The notes under the pieces are model-generated. The model searched no databases and was not told the origin of the DNA. It saw only the letters and a program-made list of their open reading frames with translations. Position numbers and translations under genes: made by a program. Below are positions 53,638 to 63,835 of a stretch of 64,000 bases of DNA, piece after piece. The stretch is from Bacteroidales bacterium UBA1756 (GTDB taxonomy: Bacteria; Bacteroidota; Bacteroidia; Bacteroidales; WCHB1-69). The stretch covers positions 1 through 64,000 of the forward strand of contig DCHI01000007.1 of assembly GCA_002314795.1 (NCBI GenBank), written 5' to 3'. The stretch's first letter is position 1. Each line of letters opens with the position of its first letter.

Positions 53638-53939
53638 TCGTCAATAGCTTAAATTTATAGCACTTCTCTGAATTGTTTATGTTTTTTTTTCATTAGATAG
53701 ATAATTACAAAATTCTCATCAAATCTTCAAATAAAAAATACAAAGTTGGAATTCAAAGTTAAAAAGACATCATTTTTAAAAGGCGCAAAAGTACGCAAAT
53801 TTCGCCATAAAATTTGTTAAAAAAGAGGGTGATTTTTCTTTTAAAATAATAATGAAAACGGGTACGCAATTCAAAAAATAATCATACTTTTGCCGCCCGT
53901 TAATGAACACTAATTCTAACAACTTAAAAAAGTTATATT
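53638..53939. promoter_or_regulatory. divergent promoter interval, RhuM cluster and gdhA
   Basis: 302 bp without a gene. Minus strand TACTTTTG (53786-53793) reads toward RhuM and plus strand TACTTTTG (53885-53892) toward gdhA, both exact TAnnTTTG matches. The leader toward RhuM is about 140 nt. Confidence 0.65.
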
Positions 53940-55283
<1,344 letters not shown>

Positions 55284-55308
55284 TCGATTGATTCCTTTTT
55301 ATACAGAA

Positions 55309-55340
55309 AACGCCTTCCGAATTCGGAGGGCGTTTTTTTT
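55309..55340 (+). terminator. intrinsic terminator after gdhA
   Basis: Palindrome AACGCCTTCCGAA / TTCGGAGGGCGTT (55309-55334, one G-U pair) followed by a T8 run. The centre of the palindrome is a GAATTC site. Confidence 0.9.
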
Positions 55341-55512
55341 GTGAGGGGAGGATAGTCTAAGGTCTGTCGATTTTGCGTGTTTCGAAACCAAATTTCTTCC
55401 AAAAGTTCTACCGACAATAGAATGCTTATAATAATAATTTACAACTTATTATATGTAATTTATTGATAAACAAGCTTGTGAATATACCTATAGATAGATG
55501 AAAATATTATCA

Positions 55513-55520
55513 TAAATTTG
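55513..55520 (+). promoter_or_regulatory. -7 box for MBOAT/SGNH pair
   Basis: TAAATTTG fits TAnnTTTG, 36 bp before the ATG at 55556. Confidence 0.55.
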
Positions 55521-55555
55521 CGATGCTTTTTTTTCAATAAAAACCCTTAATCTTT

Positions 55556-57010
55556 ATGCTTTTTAATTCCTTTGCCTTTGCCATATTTTTACCGCTTGTA
55601 TTCATTTTATATTGGGCAGTTTTCAATAGAAAGAATGTAAAATTAAGGAACGCATTTATATTAGTCGTTAGCTATATTTTTTATGGTTGGTGGGATTGGC
55701 GTTTTTTAATATTGATTGCCATAACTAGTTTCTGTTCGTGGGGAAGCGGGTGGCTTATTCAAAAGTCCTCGTATACCTCCGAAGAGAAGAAATTGGGTCC
55801 TAAATTTTGGCTGATTTCCAATTTGATTTTGAATTTAGGTATTTTGGCCGTATTCAAATATTTCAATTTTTTTGTTGATTCATTTGTAACTGTTTTGACT
55901 TCAGTTGGTGTTCCCATCCATTCAACAAGTACACTCAACATAATTCTTCCCGTCGGTATCTCTTTTTATACATTTCAGGCATTGAGTTATGGAATTGATG
56001 TTTATCGGAAGGATGTGGAACCGACACGTGATTGGCTGCAATTTTTCGCATTTGTAAGTTTTTTCCCACAACTCGTTGCTGGGCCTATTGAGCGAGCCAA
56101 AAATTTGTTGCCGCAATTTGAGACAATCAAAAAACCTGATTATGATATTTTCCGTTCTGCAATGTTGCTGATTGCGTGGGGATATTTCAAAAAGTTAATG
56201 ATAGCCGACCGACTTGCTGTTTTTGTTGAAGCTACTTTTGACCACGGTGCTACATCATTTCCAATGTTACTAGGTGCAATTTTCTTTGCGTTTCAACTTT
56301 ACCTGGATTTTTCAGCATATTCTGATATAGCTATCGGATGTGGGAAGTTGTTTGGTTTTAATTTGATGACAAATTTCCGTCGTCCCTATTTCAGCACATC
56401 GTTCAGTAATTTTTGGAAACGTTGGCATATTTCTTTGTCATCTTGGTTTATGGACTATCTGTACATTCCTCTTGGTGGAAATCGGAAGGGAAAGACGCGG
56501 AAAATGTTGAACTTAATCATTGTTTTTGCCGTTAGTGGTCTATGGCATGGCGCAAGTTGGAATTTTGTAATTTGGGGTGTCGCTAATGCTTTGTTTATGA
56601 TTATACTGGATCCATTTTTGAAGAGGTTACAGTCAGAAAACTTTTTTGCTCGTTTCTTCAAGGCAACTATTATTTTCACGGGTTGGATGCTGTCTCTGGT
56701 TTTCTTCCGCGCGAAGGGCTTTGATGTTGCTACCGATTGTTTCTCCAATCTTGGATTCAGTAATATAGGAGAAATTACAAATTACGGATTGAATTCACGT
56801 GAACTATGGCTTATTGCCATAACAATCGGCATATTGTTCATAAAGGAATTGATATGTGAACGGAATGAACAAACTCTTCGGAACTTATTTTTCAACAAGA
56901 TTCCACTGATTTTCCGATGGTGCTTCTATGTTGCATTCATTCTATCAATAGTCTATTTTGGCCAGTACGGTGGCGGCAATGAACATTCATTTATTTATTT
57001 TCAGTTCTAA
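55556..57010 (+). CDS. MBOAT family O-acyltransferase (AlgI/DltB-like)
   Basis: 484-aa polytopic membrane protein transferring an acyl group across the inner membrane to an extracytoplasmic acceptor. Typical features: LFNSFAFAIFLPLVFILYW start, PVGISFYTFQALSYGIDVYR, FVSFFPQLVAGPIERAKNLL, NFWKRWHISLSSWFMDYLYI with IPLGGNRKG, and the catalytic His in VSGLWHGASWNFVIWG near residue 330. The next gene, 4 bp downstream, encodes an SGNH/AlgJ-like partner, so the pair probably O-acetylates a surface polysaccharide. AT-rich compared with gdhA. Confidence 0.93.
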   Translation: MLFNSFAFAIFLPLVFILYWAVFNRKNVKLRNAFILVVSYIFYGWWDWRFLILIAITSFCSWGSGWLIQKSSYTSEEKKLGPKFWLISNLILNLGILAVFKYFNFFVDSFVTVLTSVGVPIHSTSTLNIILPVGISFYTFQALSYGIDVYRKDVEPTRDWLQFFAFVSFFPQLVAGPIERAKNLLPQFETIKKPDYDIFRSAMLLIAWGYFKKLMIADRLAVFVEATFDHGATSFPMLLGAIFFAFQLYLDFSAYSDIAIGCGKLFGFNLMTNFRRPYFSTSFSNFWKRWHISLSSWFMDYLYIPLGGNRKGKTRKMLNLIIVFAVSGLWHGASWNFVIWGVANALFMIILDPFLKRLQSENFFARFFKATIIFTGWMLSLVFFRAKGFDVATDCFSNLGFSNIGEITNYGLNSRELWLIAITIGILFIKELICERNEQTLRNLFFNKIPLIFRWCFYVAFILSIVYFGQYGGGNEHSFIYFQF

Positions 57011-57014
57011 AACT

Positions 57015-58481
57015 ATGTCTAAAAGCAATTATAAATCACCGGTTCAAAAAAAATGCGGGCAACCTGTGTCAAAATCTGTTGAGAACAAAAAGTTCCCTTG
57101 GGTGAAATTTTTTCTTAAACTTTTCTTCCTTTTTCTAATAATATTTACAGTAGTATTTATTACTGATAAAAAAGAGTATTTCGTTGGTGATCAGTCGAAT
57201 AATCATAGTGGTCGAAAATGGCAAGCCTTTTATAAATTTGCAGAGAAAAAATCTAAAAATGTAGATATTTTAGTTCTCGGAAATTCTCACGCTTCTGCAG
57301 GAATTGAACCATATATTCTTTCTGAAAATACAAATTCTTACTGCTTTATCTTGAATACACCTGGTGCAGGTTCTGTTGATTTGTATTATAACTTGGTGGA
57401 AGTCCTTAAATATTGTAAACCCAAGCTGGTCATTGTCGAGACAAGTTGTCTCATTGGAGACGGAATTGGAAAAGAGTGGGCTTGCATACAAAGTATTGAA
57501 TCAAAAAAAGGTCTTTTGAATAAGTTTAGTTTAATTCCACATTATTTGTCATCAGATGATTGGATTAAGGCTGTGTCTCCAACAATTCGAAACCACTCAT
57601 TCTTACTGACTGACACAGCACGTATTGCATTCAATGTCAAGAATGTAGGAAAGGATAAAAATCCGCCAAGAAATGATTTTGAATTAGGACGATTCAGTCA
57701 CGGAAATGACGGTATGTCAGACTCTATCTATAGTTTGTATAAGAAAAATCCTGGACCGCTCAAATGCAGCCATTGCTATATTGTGGACAAAACACGAAAA
57801 TATGTTCATAAGTTATATGACTTGTGCCAAGAAAATGGTATTGAACTGATGTTCATTACGGTTCCAATGCATCCATTAGCTTATGAGGATTACAATTACT
57901 TGAAAAAAGTCAATCAAGAATTTATCAATGAATTTCCAAAGGCAAAATGGTTGGATCTGCAACAAAATTGTGACACTACGATTTATACCCGTGCTGCATT
58001 TAATAACGAGTATGGCGGTTGGCAGCATAACACATATTTAGGTATGACCTTAAATACGTATCAATTATGCGATTTCATCTATAAAAACTATACAAGCAAA
58101 TTGCCAAATCGTGCATCTGATAAAAGATGGATAGATGATTTTAGCAAAGACGATAATTTCATTTATAACCAACCTGTACCTGATAATTTGAAAGATTACT
58201 TAATCATTGCTAAAAATGTGGATGTAAATGGCTTACACGTTAGAGAGTGCTTTGTTAAACAAGAAAAGGATAGAAACACTTTGGTGCTTAAAGTTGACAA
58301 AACCGAAAAGTTGCCGAATACATTAAGGTGTGTGATTGGATTGGAGGAAAATAATCAGTTGGCCATAGTGGATTTGTCCACAAGTCCGACTATTAATCCA
58401 CCGCAATACAAAGTGTATATGATTGGATTGATAAAAGAAGCGCACGTCAGAGAATTGGTAAGTCTCAATGTAAGGCAATAG
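57015..58481 (+). CDS. SGNH/AlgJ-like acyl-transfer partner, membrane anchored
   Basis: 488 aa from the ATG of MSKSNYKSPVQKK (57015), 4 bp after the MBOAT stop; a longer frame beginning at 56958 would overlap the MBOAT gene. One N-terminal membrane helix (FFLKLFFLFLIIFTVVFIT), then an SGNH-like fold: VDILVLGNSHASAGIEPYIL with the putative Ser nucleophile near residue 89, KLVIVETSCLIGDG, and ELMFITVPMHPLAYEDYNYL. About 120 C-terminal residues are beta-rich and unrecognised. By analogy with AlgJ/AlgX or DltD it should receive the acyl group exported by the MBOAT protein. Confidence 0.8.
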   Translation: MSKSNYKSPVQKKCGQPVSKSVENKKFPWVKFFLKLFFLFLIIFTVVFITDKKEYFVGDQSNNHSGRKWQAFYKFAEKKSKNVDILVLGNSHASAGIEPYILSENTNSYCFILNTPGAGSVDLYYNLVEVLKYCKPKLVIVETSCLIGDGIGKEWACIQSIESKKGLLNKFSLIPHYLSSDDWIKAVSPTIRNHSFLLTDTARIAFNVKNVGKDKNPPRNDFELGRFSHGNDGMSDSIYSLYKKNPGPLKCSHCYIVDKTRKYVHKLYDLCQENGIELMFITVPMHPLAYEDYNYLKKVNQEFINEFPKAKWLDLQQNCDTTIYTRAAFNNEYGGWQHNTYLGMTLNTYQLCDFIYKNYTSKLPNRASDKRWIDDFSKDDNFIYNQPVPDNLKDYLIIAKNVDVNGLHVRECFVKQEKDRNTLVLKVDKTEKLPNTLRCVIGLEENNQLAIVDLSTSPTINPPQYKVYMIGLIKEAHVRELVSLNVRQ

Positions 58482-58507
58482 TTTCGTATAGTCATTAAAA
58501 ATATACG

Positions 58508-58813
58508 TTATTCCTCAATCGTCATAGTTTGCGTCAGACCGGACATATCAAAGACTTCCAATACGGCGGGCTGGATGTGACGAAAAACCAATTTCCCTTG
58601 TTTGGAGGCAGCAACTTTGAGCAAAGTCAGGAAAGTGCGGATGCCTTGCGAAGAAGTATAGGCCAACTGTTCCAAATCAAGAACCAAGTTCATTTGTTCC
58701 TTTTCCATTTGCTTGTTCACAACGTCCTGGAAAGCCGGTGCCGAAGTGCTGTCCAACATTCCGTTTAAAGCGATGATTGTTTGATTGTCTTTTTCGGTAA
58801 CTTTAATTTCCAT
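58508..58813 (-). CDS. STAS-domain anti-sigma-factor antagonist
   Basis: 101-aa single-domain protein of the SpoIIAA/RsbV type: EIKVTEKDNQTIIALNGMLD, VVNKQMEKEQMNLVLDLEQL, then AYTSSQGIRTFLTLLKVAAS with the phosphorylatable Ser in the TSSQG loop. It overlaps the SpoIIE gene by 11 bp, so the phosphatase that would dephosphorylate it is produced with it. The sigma factor or other output is not in the window. Confidence 0.92.
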   Translation of the reverse strand: MEIKVTEKDNQTIIALNGMLDSTSAPAFQDVVNKQMEKEQMNLVLDLEQLAYTSSQGIRTFLTLLKVAASKQGKLVFRHIQPAVLEVFDMSGLTQTMTIEE

Positions 58814-61055
58814 TTCTTTTATACTTTAGTTTTAAAATATTTTGTTGATTTTCAAATTTATATGATAATTCATCCATAATTTGCCGTGTGAAATGAATGC
58901 CCAAACCGCCTAATTGCCGCTGGGATATGTCAGCATTCGTGTCCGGAGTTTTGGCTTCCAACGGGTTGAATGGGCGTCCTTTGTCAGCTAATGTTATGAC
59001 TACACGACCGGAAGCGTCGTTCCGCTCAATCAAAACGTCCAACGGGCCATCGGCAGAATAAGCGTAGTCGGCAACGTTTTGCACCGGTTCTTCCACCGCC
59101 AACCGCAACCTCATATCATTTTCCAATCCACACGAAGCGAGAATATCATTGACGATATTGGAAACATTGCCTTTTATTTTATCATAATGCAATGATTGAC
59201 AACTGTTTGAAATACTTATTCCACGATATTCAATGCAAAGAATCGTGATGTCATCGTGCTGTTCCGCTTTGGTGGTAAAAGCATCTAAATTCTGCAAAAC
59301 ACAATCCACCAATTGACTAAATGGAAGTTGCTGAATTTTTTGCAGGAGCGCGAGTGTTTTCTGGGAGCCGAAAAATTCATTTTTCAAATTTTTGGCTTCG
59401 GTTACGCCATCAGTGTAGGCAAAAATGCGGTCGCCCGGAGCCAGGTTGATGCACTCTTTTTGATAAGGATAACTATCAAAGGCATAGACTGGCATATTCG
59501 GTTTTATTTTCATAAATGCGGCGTCGCCATTCTGAATAAGGATGGGCGGGTTGTGGCCAGCGTTACAAAACTCGAAATGTCCATTTGCAAGATGGAGGAC
59601 GCCGACAAAAAGGGTGCAGAGAACGCTATCGTCGCTACGCTCCATCACCGCGTTATTCAACGAGCTCACAATCACTTGCGGATTCGTTTCCGTGCGGACG
59701 ATGTGACGGAAGAGACTACAAATCTCACTCATTACTAAAGCGGCGGGAAATCCTTTTCCACTCACATCCCCGATACAAAAACAGAGGACATCGTCCTTCA
59801 GTACGAAATCGTACAAGTCGCCGCCAACGGACTTTGCCGTCCGTTGGAAGCCGAAAACATCGTATGGGAGATTGGGGTCAGCACCAGCGGGTTCCGGATT
59901 GGGCGGAAGAAATTTTCGTTGTATGGAGGACGCGATTCTCAATTCATTGGTCATTCGCGAATGGGCGTCGTTTTTACGTTTATAAGTGAAAAAAGCGTAC
60001 AGCATACAAAGGAGCATCAGCAGCAAGCTGCAAATCATCACCCCGAAAAAGATATGCTGGATGCGGGCAACTGTTTGGTAAATCGCCTTGTAGGGCTTGA
60101 TAATCAACAATGTATAATCTGTCGCCTTGATTGGTTCCACATAGGAATAATAGACATTGTTACGAAAAGAGAATTTGAACGTTGAGTTCTTCTTCTCTTT
60201 GTTTTCCTTCACAAACTGACTGAATATTTGAGCAAATTCTGCATCAAAAGTGCATTGAGCGGCCTCTTTGATGGGCGTTCCGCAGAACTCGCGATTCGAA
60301 GCTAAAATAACGTTATAATTTGCATCCAAAACCCAGACAAACAGATCGTTTTTTGATTTATACATAGAGAATGCCTTGGCGAAAGTTCCGGGCTTGCAAT
60401 CTGTCCAAAATTCTCCTACTACATTCCCCTCAGTGTCCAACAGAGGAACTGCGTAGGTTATCGCCCAAACATCATTCTCTTGGATTTTTCCAGCTTCAAC
60501 GTGCGCTTTTGGGGAGGCGGCAGTATTCTTGTAAAGAGCACTTTCAAATATATCGTAGTTATCCAACAAATTATATCGAGTGGTGTCATTTATGTGCATA
60601 GAGATAGCGATACCTTCATCGGAAGTACCTTCCCAAACGCCCGGTTTGAGAATCAGGGAGGCAGAAATGAATTCTTTATTGTAATCTACAAACGATGATA
60701 AGAGTTCATTGATATCTTCCTTTTGAAAATGTTGCAATCGTTCTGGAACGACGATATGATTAACATAGGTGTCGCCCGTCACGGAATCGGTTACAAGATC
60801 GACGTCGCAAATATTGACCAAAAAACTATTAACCACCCATTCCGTTGATAAGAACATAAGGTTGGTCACGCGCGACATCGTCTTCACATTTCTTTCAGAT
60901 TCAGCGACGGCTTTTTTTTCCAACTCTTGTTGCGACAGTTTTGTAAGCACAAACATTGCCACCAACGGAACGATGACGGAAAGCGCCATCACCAACAGGA
61001 CCCGTACGATGCTACGGCGCCAAATCGCCTTGACCTTTTTTATTTCCTGGTTCAT
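58803..61055 (-). CDS. membrane sensor with SpoIIE phosphatase and HATPase domains
   Basis: 750-aa signalling protein. First membrane helix at residues 14-37 (VRVLLVMALSVIVPLVAMFV), an extracytoplasmic Cache-like sensor (about 40-330: DLFVWVLDANYNVILASNRE, YTLLIIKPYKAIYQ), second helix near 340-365, then a PP2C/SpoIIE phosphatase (VGGDLYDFVLKDDVLCFCIG, DVSGKGFPAALVMSE near 430, FCNAGHNPPILIQNG, IFAYTDGVTEAKN) and a C-terminal RsbW-like ATPase (LRLAVEEPVQNVADYAYSAD, GGLGIHFTRQIMDELSY). Phosphatase and anti-sigma kinase activities are thus fused, and the STAS substrate is encoded next door. Confidence 0.93.
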   Translation of the reverse strand: MNQEIKKVKAIWRRSIVRVLLVMALSVIVPLVAMFVLTKLSQQELEKKAVAESERNVKTMSRVTNLMFLSTEWVVNSFLVNICDVDLVTDSVTGDTYVNHIVVPERLQHFQKEDINELLSSFVDYNKEFISASLILKPGVWEGTSDEGIAISMHINDTTRYNLLDNYDIFESALYKNTAASPKAHVEAGKIQENDVWAITYAVPLLDTEGNVVGEFWTDCKPGTFAKAFSMYKSKNDLFVWVLDANYNVILASNREFCGTPIKEAAQCTFDAEFAQIFSQFVKENKEKKNSTFKFSFRNNVYYSYVEPIKATDYTLLIIKPYKAIYQTVARIQHIFFGVMICSLLLMLLCMLYAFFTYKRKNDAHSRMTNELRIASSIQRKFLPPNPEPAGADPNLPYDVFGFQRTAKSVGGDLYDFVLKDDVLCFCIGDVSGKGFPAALVMSEICSLFRHIVRTETNPQVIVSSLNNAVMERSDDSVLCTLFVGVLHLANGHFEFCNAGHNPPILIQNGDAAFMKIKPNMPVYAFDSYPYQKECINLAPGDRIFAYTDGVTEAKNLKNEFFGSQKTLALLQKIQQLPFSQLVDCVLQNLDAFTTKAEQHDDITILCIEYRGISISNSCQSLHYDKIKGNVSNIVNDILASCGLENDMRLRLAVEEPVQNVADYAYSADGPLDVLIERNDASGRVVITLADKGRPFNPLEAKTPDTNADISQRQLGGLGIHFTRQIMDELSYKFENQQNILKLKYKRNGN

Positions 61056-61465
61056 AACTGTTTTAATTTCAATATGATGCTTTCATCGGCTGGGAGCCAT
61101 TTTACCGTATTCAACTGGTTTTTCGAGAGCCAACGCGCACTTTGGTGTTCCAAAAGTTTCAGTTCGCCATTCAGAAGGGAACATAAAAAGCATTGCATCG
61201 AGAGATGGAAGTCGGGGTAGTCGTACTGTACGGTTGCAAACAGTTCGCCGACGGCGACGTCCGAAGCCAGCTCTTCACGAATTTCACGTCGCAGGGCATC
61301 TTCAGGGGATTCGCCTTTTTCCACTTTTCCTCCTGGAAATTCCCACCACCCTTTCCAATCGCCATAACCCCGTTGGGTAGCAAACACCTCGCCGTCACGG
61401 ACAATGATGGCGGCCACAACGGAAATTGTTCTCTTATCTCGTTTTACAACAATATTTTCATTCAT
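61052..61465 (-). CDS. NUDIX hydrolase, MutT-like
   Basis: 137 aa from the ATG of MNENIVVKRDKRTISVVAAI (61463-61465); another ATG three codons upstream (61474) is equally possible, and a further extension to 61546 would run into the -7 box. The Nudix box is complete: GGKVEKGESPEDALRREI followed by REEL. It begins with WWEFPGG, as in MutT/CTP-type pyrophosphatases that clean nucleotide pools; the substrate is not certain. Its stop overlaps the ATG of the SpoIIE gene by four bases (ATGA), so all three genes form one operon. Confidence 0.9.
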   Translation of the reverse strand: MNENIVVKRDKRTISVVAAIIVRDGEVFATQRGYGDWKGWWEFPGGKVEKGESPEDALRREIREELASDVAVGELFATVQYDYPDFHLSMQCFLCSLLNGELKLLEHQSARWLSKNQLNTVKWLPADESIILKLKQL

Positions 61466-61543
61466 AATGAACATTTTGCCGAAAAAAGACCTTATTTCAT
61501 CAACGATGATGAAAAATCTTCTTCTTTTTTGCAAAAAACGTGG

Positions 61544-61551
61544 CAAAAATA
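61544..61551 (-). promoter_or_regulatory. -7 box for NUDIX-SpoIIE-STAS operon
   Basis: TATTTTTG on the minus strand fits TAnnTTTG, about 78 bp before the chosen ATG. Confidence 0.5.
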
Positions 61552-61679
61552 CGATTATTCCTCCAAAAACATACTTTCAAATTGGCGCAATTAATCGCCG
61601 GTACTGAAAAAAAAGTGCCATTTAAAAGAATTGTTCATAAAAAGGTGACGAATAGCCGCAGAGAATAAAATAATAGTTG

Positions 61680-61687
61680 TAATTTTG
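61680..61687 (+). promoter_or_regulatory. -7 box for T9SS protein at 61767
   Basis: TAATTTTG fits TAnnTTTG, 80 bp before the chosen ATG. Confidence 0.5.
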
Positions 61688-61766
61688 CCCCTGTTTTTTA
61701 TCCCTTCTAACGCACACAATGACAATAGAATACATAAATATTAAACCACTTTTAAAAACAATCCTT

Positions 61767-63542
61767 ATGAAAAAGTTTTCTAAAATTCTGGCAGCACTGC
61801 TGACGGTTGTGCTGTGTGCAGGAATCAACTTTGCTTCCGCACAAGTTATTTTCTCACAAGATTTTTCCAAAATCACCAAAACCGGTTCGCAGCAATGTAG
61901 CACTTCATCGTCTGTTATGGACATCCGTGACAGCTTGCCGGGTTGGGAATCAGAGAGACTCTATCCTGCTGGAGGAAAAGTAAAACTCAGTACCGGTTCC
62001 GTCGCTGGTTGGATTAAAACTCCCGCTATCGATCTCTCCGGTAACAGCGGCAACTTCGTTCTCTCTTTCGATGCCAAAGCTTGGTACGCAGCAAGTGAAA
62101 ATCAGAAAATTTGGGTCTTCGTTGATAACGACTCCACACTCGTAGAAGGCGTAACCATCGGTTCTTCCAACTCCGATTGCAACTTGGTACATTTTTCACT
62201 GAATATGACGGGCGGCACCGATTCTTCCCGTATTATGTTCAAAGGTTTTGCTGCTACTAACAGCCGTTTCTTCTTGGATAACATCGTCATCACCGATGGT
62301 ACCGAAGTGGCGCTCAACGTATCACCTTCAGCAGTTTCTATGAACAACGTCATCCTCGGAACGAGCGGCAATGCGACGATCAACGTTTCCGGACGTAACC
62401 TCGATGCTACTCTCAGCACCACCGTCACCCTCGCCGGTTCCTCCGCATTCACTACCACTTCCACCGCTATTGCTAATGCTGACATTCTTGCAGAAGATGG
62501 CGCTGACCTCGTCATTACCTATACTCCTACTCAAACCGGCAACGATACCGCCGTCGTCACTTTGACCAACAACCAACTTGAAGAACCGGTTACCGTTACA
62601 GTTATTGGTCGTTGCATCGCTGCCTCCCGCGAAATTTCAACCATCGCCGAATTGAGAACCCTTTATGACTGGAGCAACGCTTCTGCCAATACTACGGACA
62701 CCATCATTTACAAATATGTTGGTCACGCCATCATCACCGAAGCTTTCGAAGAGGGTTCCAGCAATGAAAGTTTCAACAAATGGATGCAAGACTCTACCGG
62801 CGCTATCCAACTCTATGACCCGTCACACGTTCTGACCAACCTCTCCGTTGGTTGCGAAATCACCAACGTTTTTGGTAAACTTTCCAACTACTACGGCTAC
62901 CTTGAATTTGAAGCTCAAACCGCTATTGCACCTACCGACATCAATGCTTTCCCCACTTGGACGGTAACTCCTTTGGATATCACAACGGCACAGCTCAACG
63001 ATGTGGAATATATGCACAGCATTCAAGCACAATTGGTTCGTTTAAGCAATGTTACCTTTGATGCTACCGGCAATTTCCAAAGCTACTATCTTTACACGGT
63101 AAACGGTGGTGACACCGCAGTTTGCTTCACCGCTTCCTGCACACTTCACGGTCTCGGTGCCATTCCTACCGGCGCTACTACCGTTGTTGGTGTCAATGTT
63201 TTCACAAAGAGCTACTATGCTGGTTATGATGCCGGACGTGTTTCTTATCCAAGATATTACGTTCGTCCGCAATCTGTCGGAGGTTCTATCGGTATTGCTG
63301 AAAACGAAATGGCTAACGTCAACGTTTATCCGAATCCCGCCGAAGGCAATGTTACTCTCTCCGTTGATACCGAAGTTTCACACGTTGCCATTTACAACGT
63401 AATGGGTTCACAAGTTGCTTCACAATCCATTGCTACCGGCAACAACGTCATCGGAATGGAAAACCTCACTCCTGGTGTTTATTTTCTCCGTATTTTCAAC
63501 GGCAACCAACTCGTTGGAACGACGAAAGTCATCCGCAAATAA
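61767..63542 (+). CDS. T9SS-sorted secreted protein with anchor-J and OB-like regions
   Basis: 591 aa from MKKFSKILAALLTVVLCAGI (signal peptide); a 16-codon in-frame extension upstream lacks this feature. Residues ~25-180 look like a choice-of-anchor J beta-sandwich (SLPGWESERLYPAGGKVKLS, IKTPAIDLSGNSGNFVLSFD). A middle Ig-like segment (LNVSPSAVSMNNVILGTSGN ... YTPTQTGNDTAVVTLTNNQL) follows, then a DUF6359-like OB fold (ISTIAELRTLYDWSNASANT ... DSTGAIQLYDPSHVLTNLSV). It ends in a T9SS type A domain (VNVYPNPAEGNVTLSVDTEV, IYNVMGSQVA, PGVYFLRIFNGN, TTKVIRK). Codon use is strongly biased as in gdhA, suggesting an abundant surface protein. Confidence 0.87.
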   Translation: MKKFSKILAALLTVVLCAGINFASAQVIFSQDFSKITKTGSQQCSTSSSVMDIRDSLPGWESERLYPAGGKVKLSTGSVAGWIKTPAIDLSGNSGNFVLSFDAKAWYAASENQKIWVFVDNDSTLVEGVTIGSSNSDCNLVHFSLNMTGGTDSSRIMFKGFAATNSRFFLDNIVITDGTEVALNVSPSAVSMNNVILGTSGNATINVSGRNLDATLSTTVTLAGSSAFTTTSTAIANADILAEDGADLVITYTPTQTGNDTAVVTLTNNQLEEPVTVTVIGRCIAASREISTIAELRTLYDWSNASANTTDTIIYKYVGHAIITEAFEEGSSNESFNKWMQDSTGAIQLYDPSHVLTNLSVGCEITNVFGKLSNYYGYLEFEAQTAIAPTDINAFPTWTVTPLDITTAQLNDVEYMHSIQAQLVRLSNVTFDATGNFQSYYLYTVNGGDTAVCFTASCTLHGLGAIPTGATTVVGVNVFTKSYYAGYDAGRVSYPRYYVRPQSVGGSIGIAENEMANVNVYPNPAEGNVTLSVDTEVSHVAIYNVMGSQVASQSIATGNNVIGMENLTPGVYFLRIFNGNQLVGTTKVIRK

Positions 63543-63560
63543 TCGGGATTTTTCCTGTCA

Positions 63561-63594
63561 CAAAAAAAGCGTGCCGATCAGCACGCTTTTTTTG
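63561..63594 (+). terminator. intrinsic terminator after T9SS protein
   Basis: Perfect 14-bp arms 63561-63574 and 63581-63594 (CAAAAAAAGCGTGC / GCACGCTTTTTTTG) around CGATCA. Confidence 0.9.
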
Positions 63595-63705
63595 TATCAT
63601 ACAAACTACGCAATAGAACTTTTCAAATGAGACCGGAACAGTCAACGGCATCATTTAGCAAAAATAGAGTTGCGCCGGATTCCTTCAATTTTTCGTTTTC
63701 TAACA

Positions 63706-63762
63706 AAAATGTGTAAAATCACACGAAAAGTCGTTCTGAAAATGTGTAAAATCACACGAAAA
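63706..63762 (+). repeat. pair of identical 24-bp direct repeats, 33-bp offset, upstream of ATPase
   Basis: Two identical copies (AAAATGTGTAAAATCACACG + AAAA) at 63706-63729 and 63739-63762, offset by exactly 33 bp. Each contains the palindrome GTGT-N6-ACAC. They lie 33 bp upstream of the -7 box of the ATPase gene. Probable operator by position. Confidence 0.75.
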
Positions 63763-63795
63763 CCGAACGAAAGGTTTTTTTATATAAAATTATAG

Positions 63796-63803
63796 TATCT
63801 TTG
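63796..63803 (+). promoter_or_regulatory. -7 box for ATPase at 63836
   Basis: TATCTTTG fits TAnnTTTG, 32 bp before the ATG. Confidence 0.65.
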
Positions 63804-63835
63804 CCGCCGTTTATGAACCCATAGATATTCGCAAT

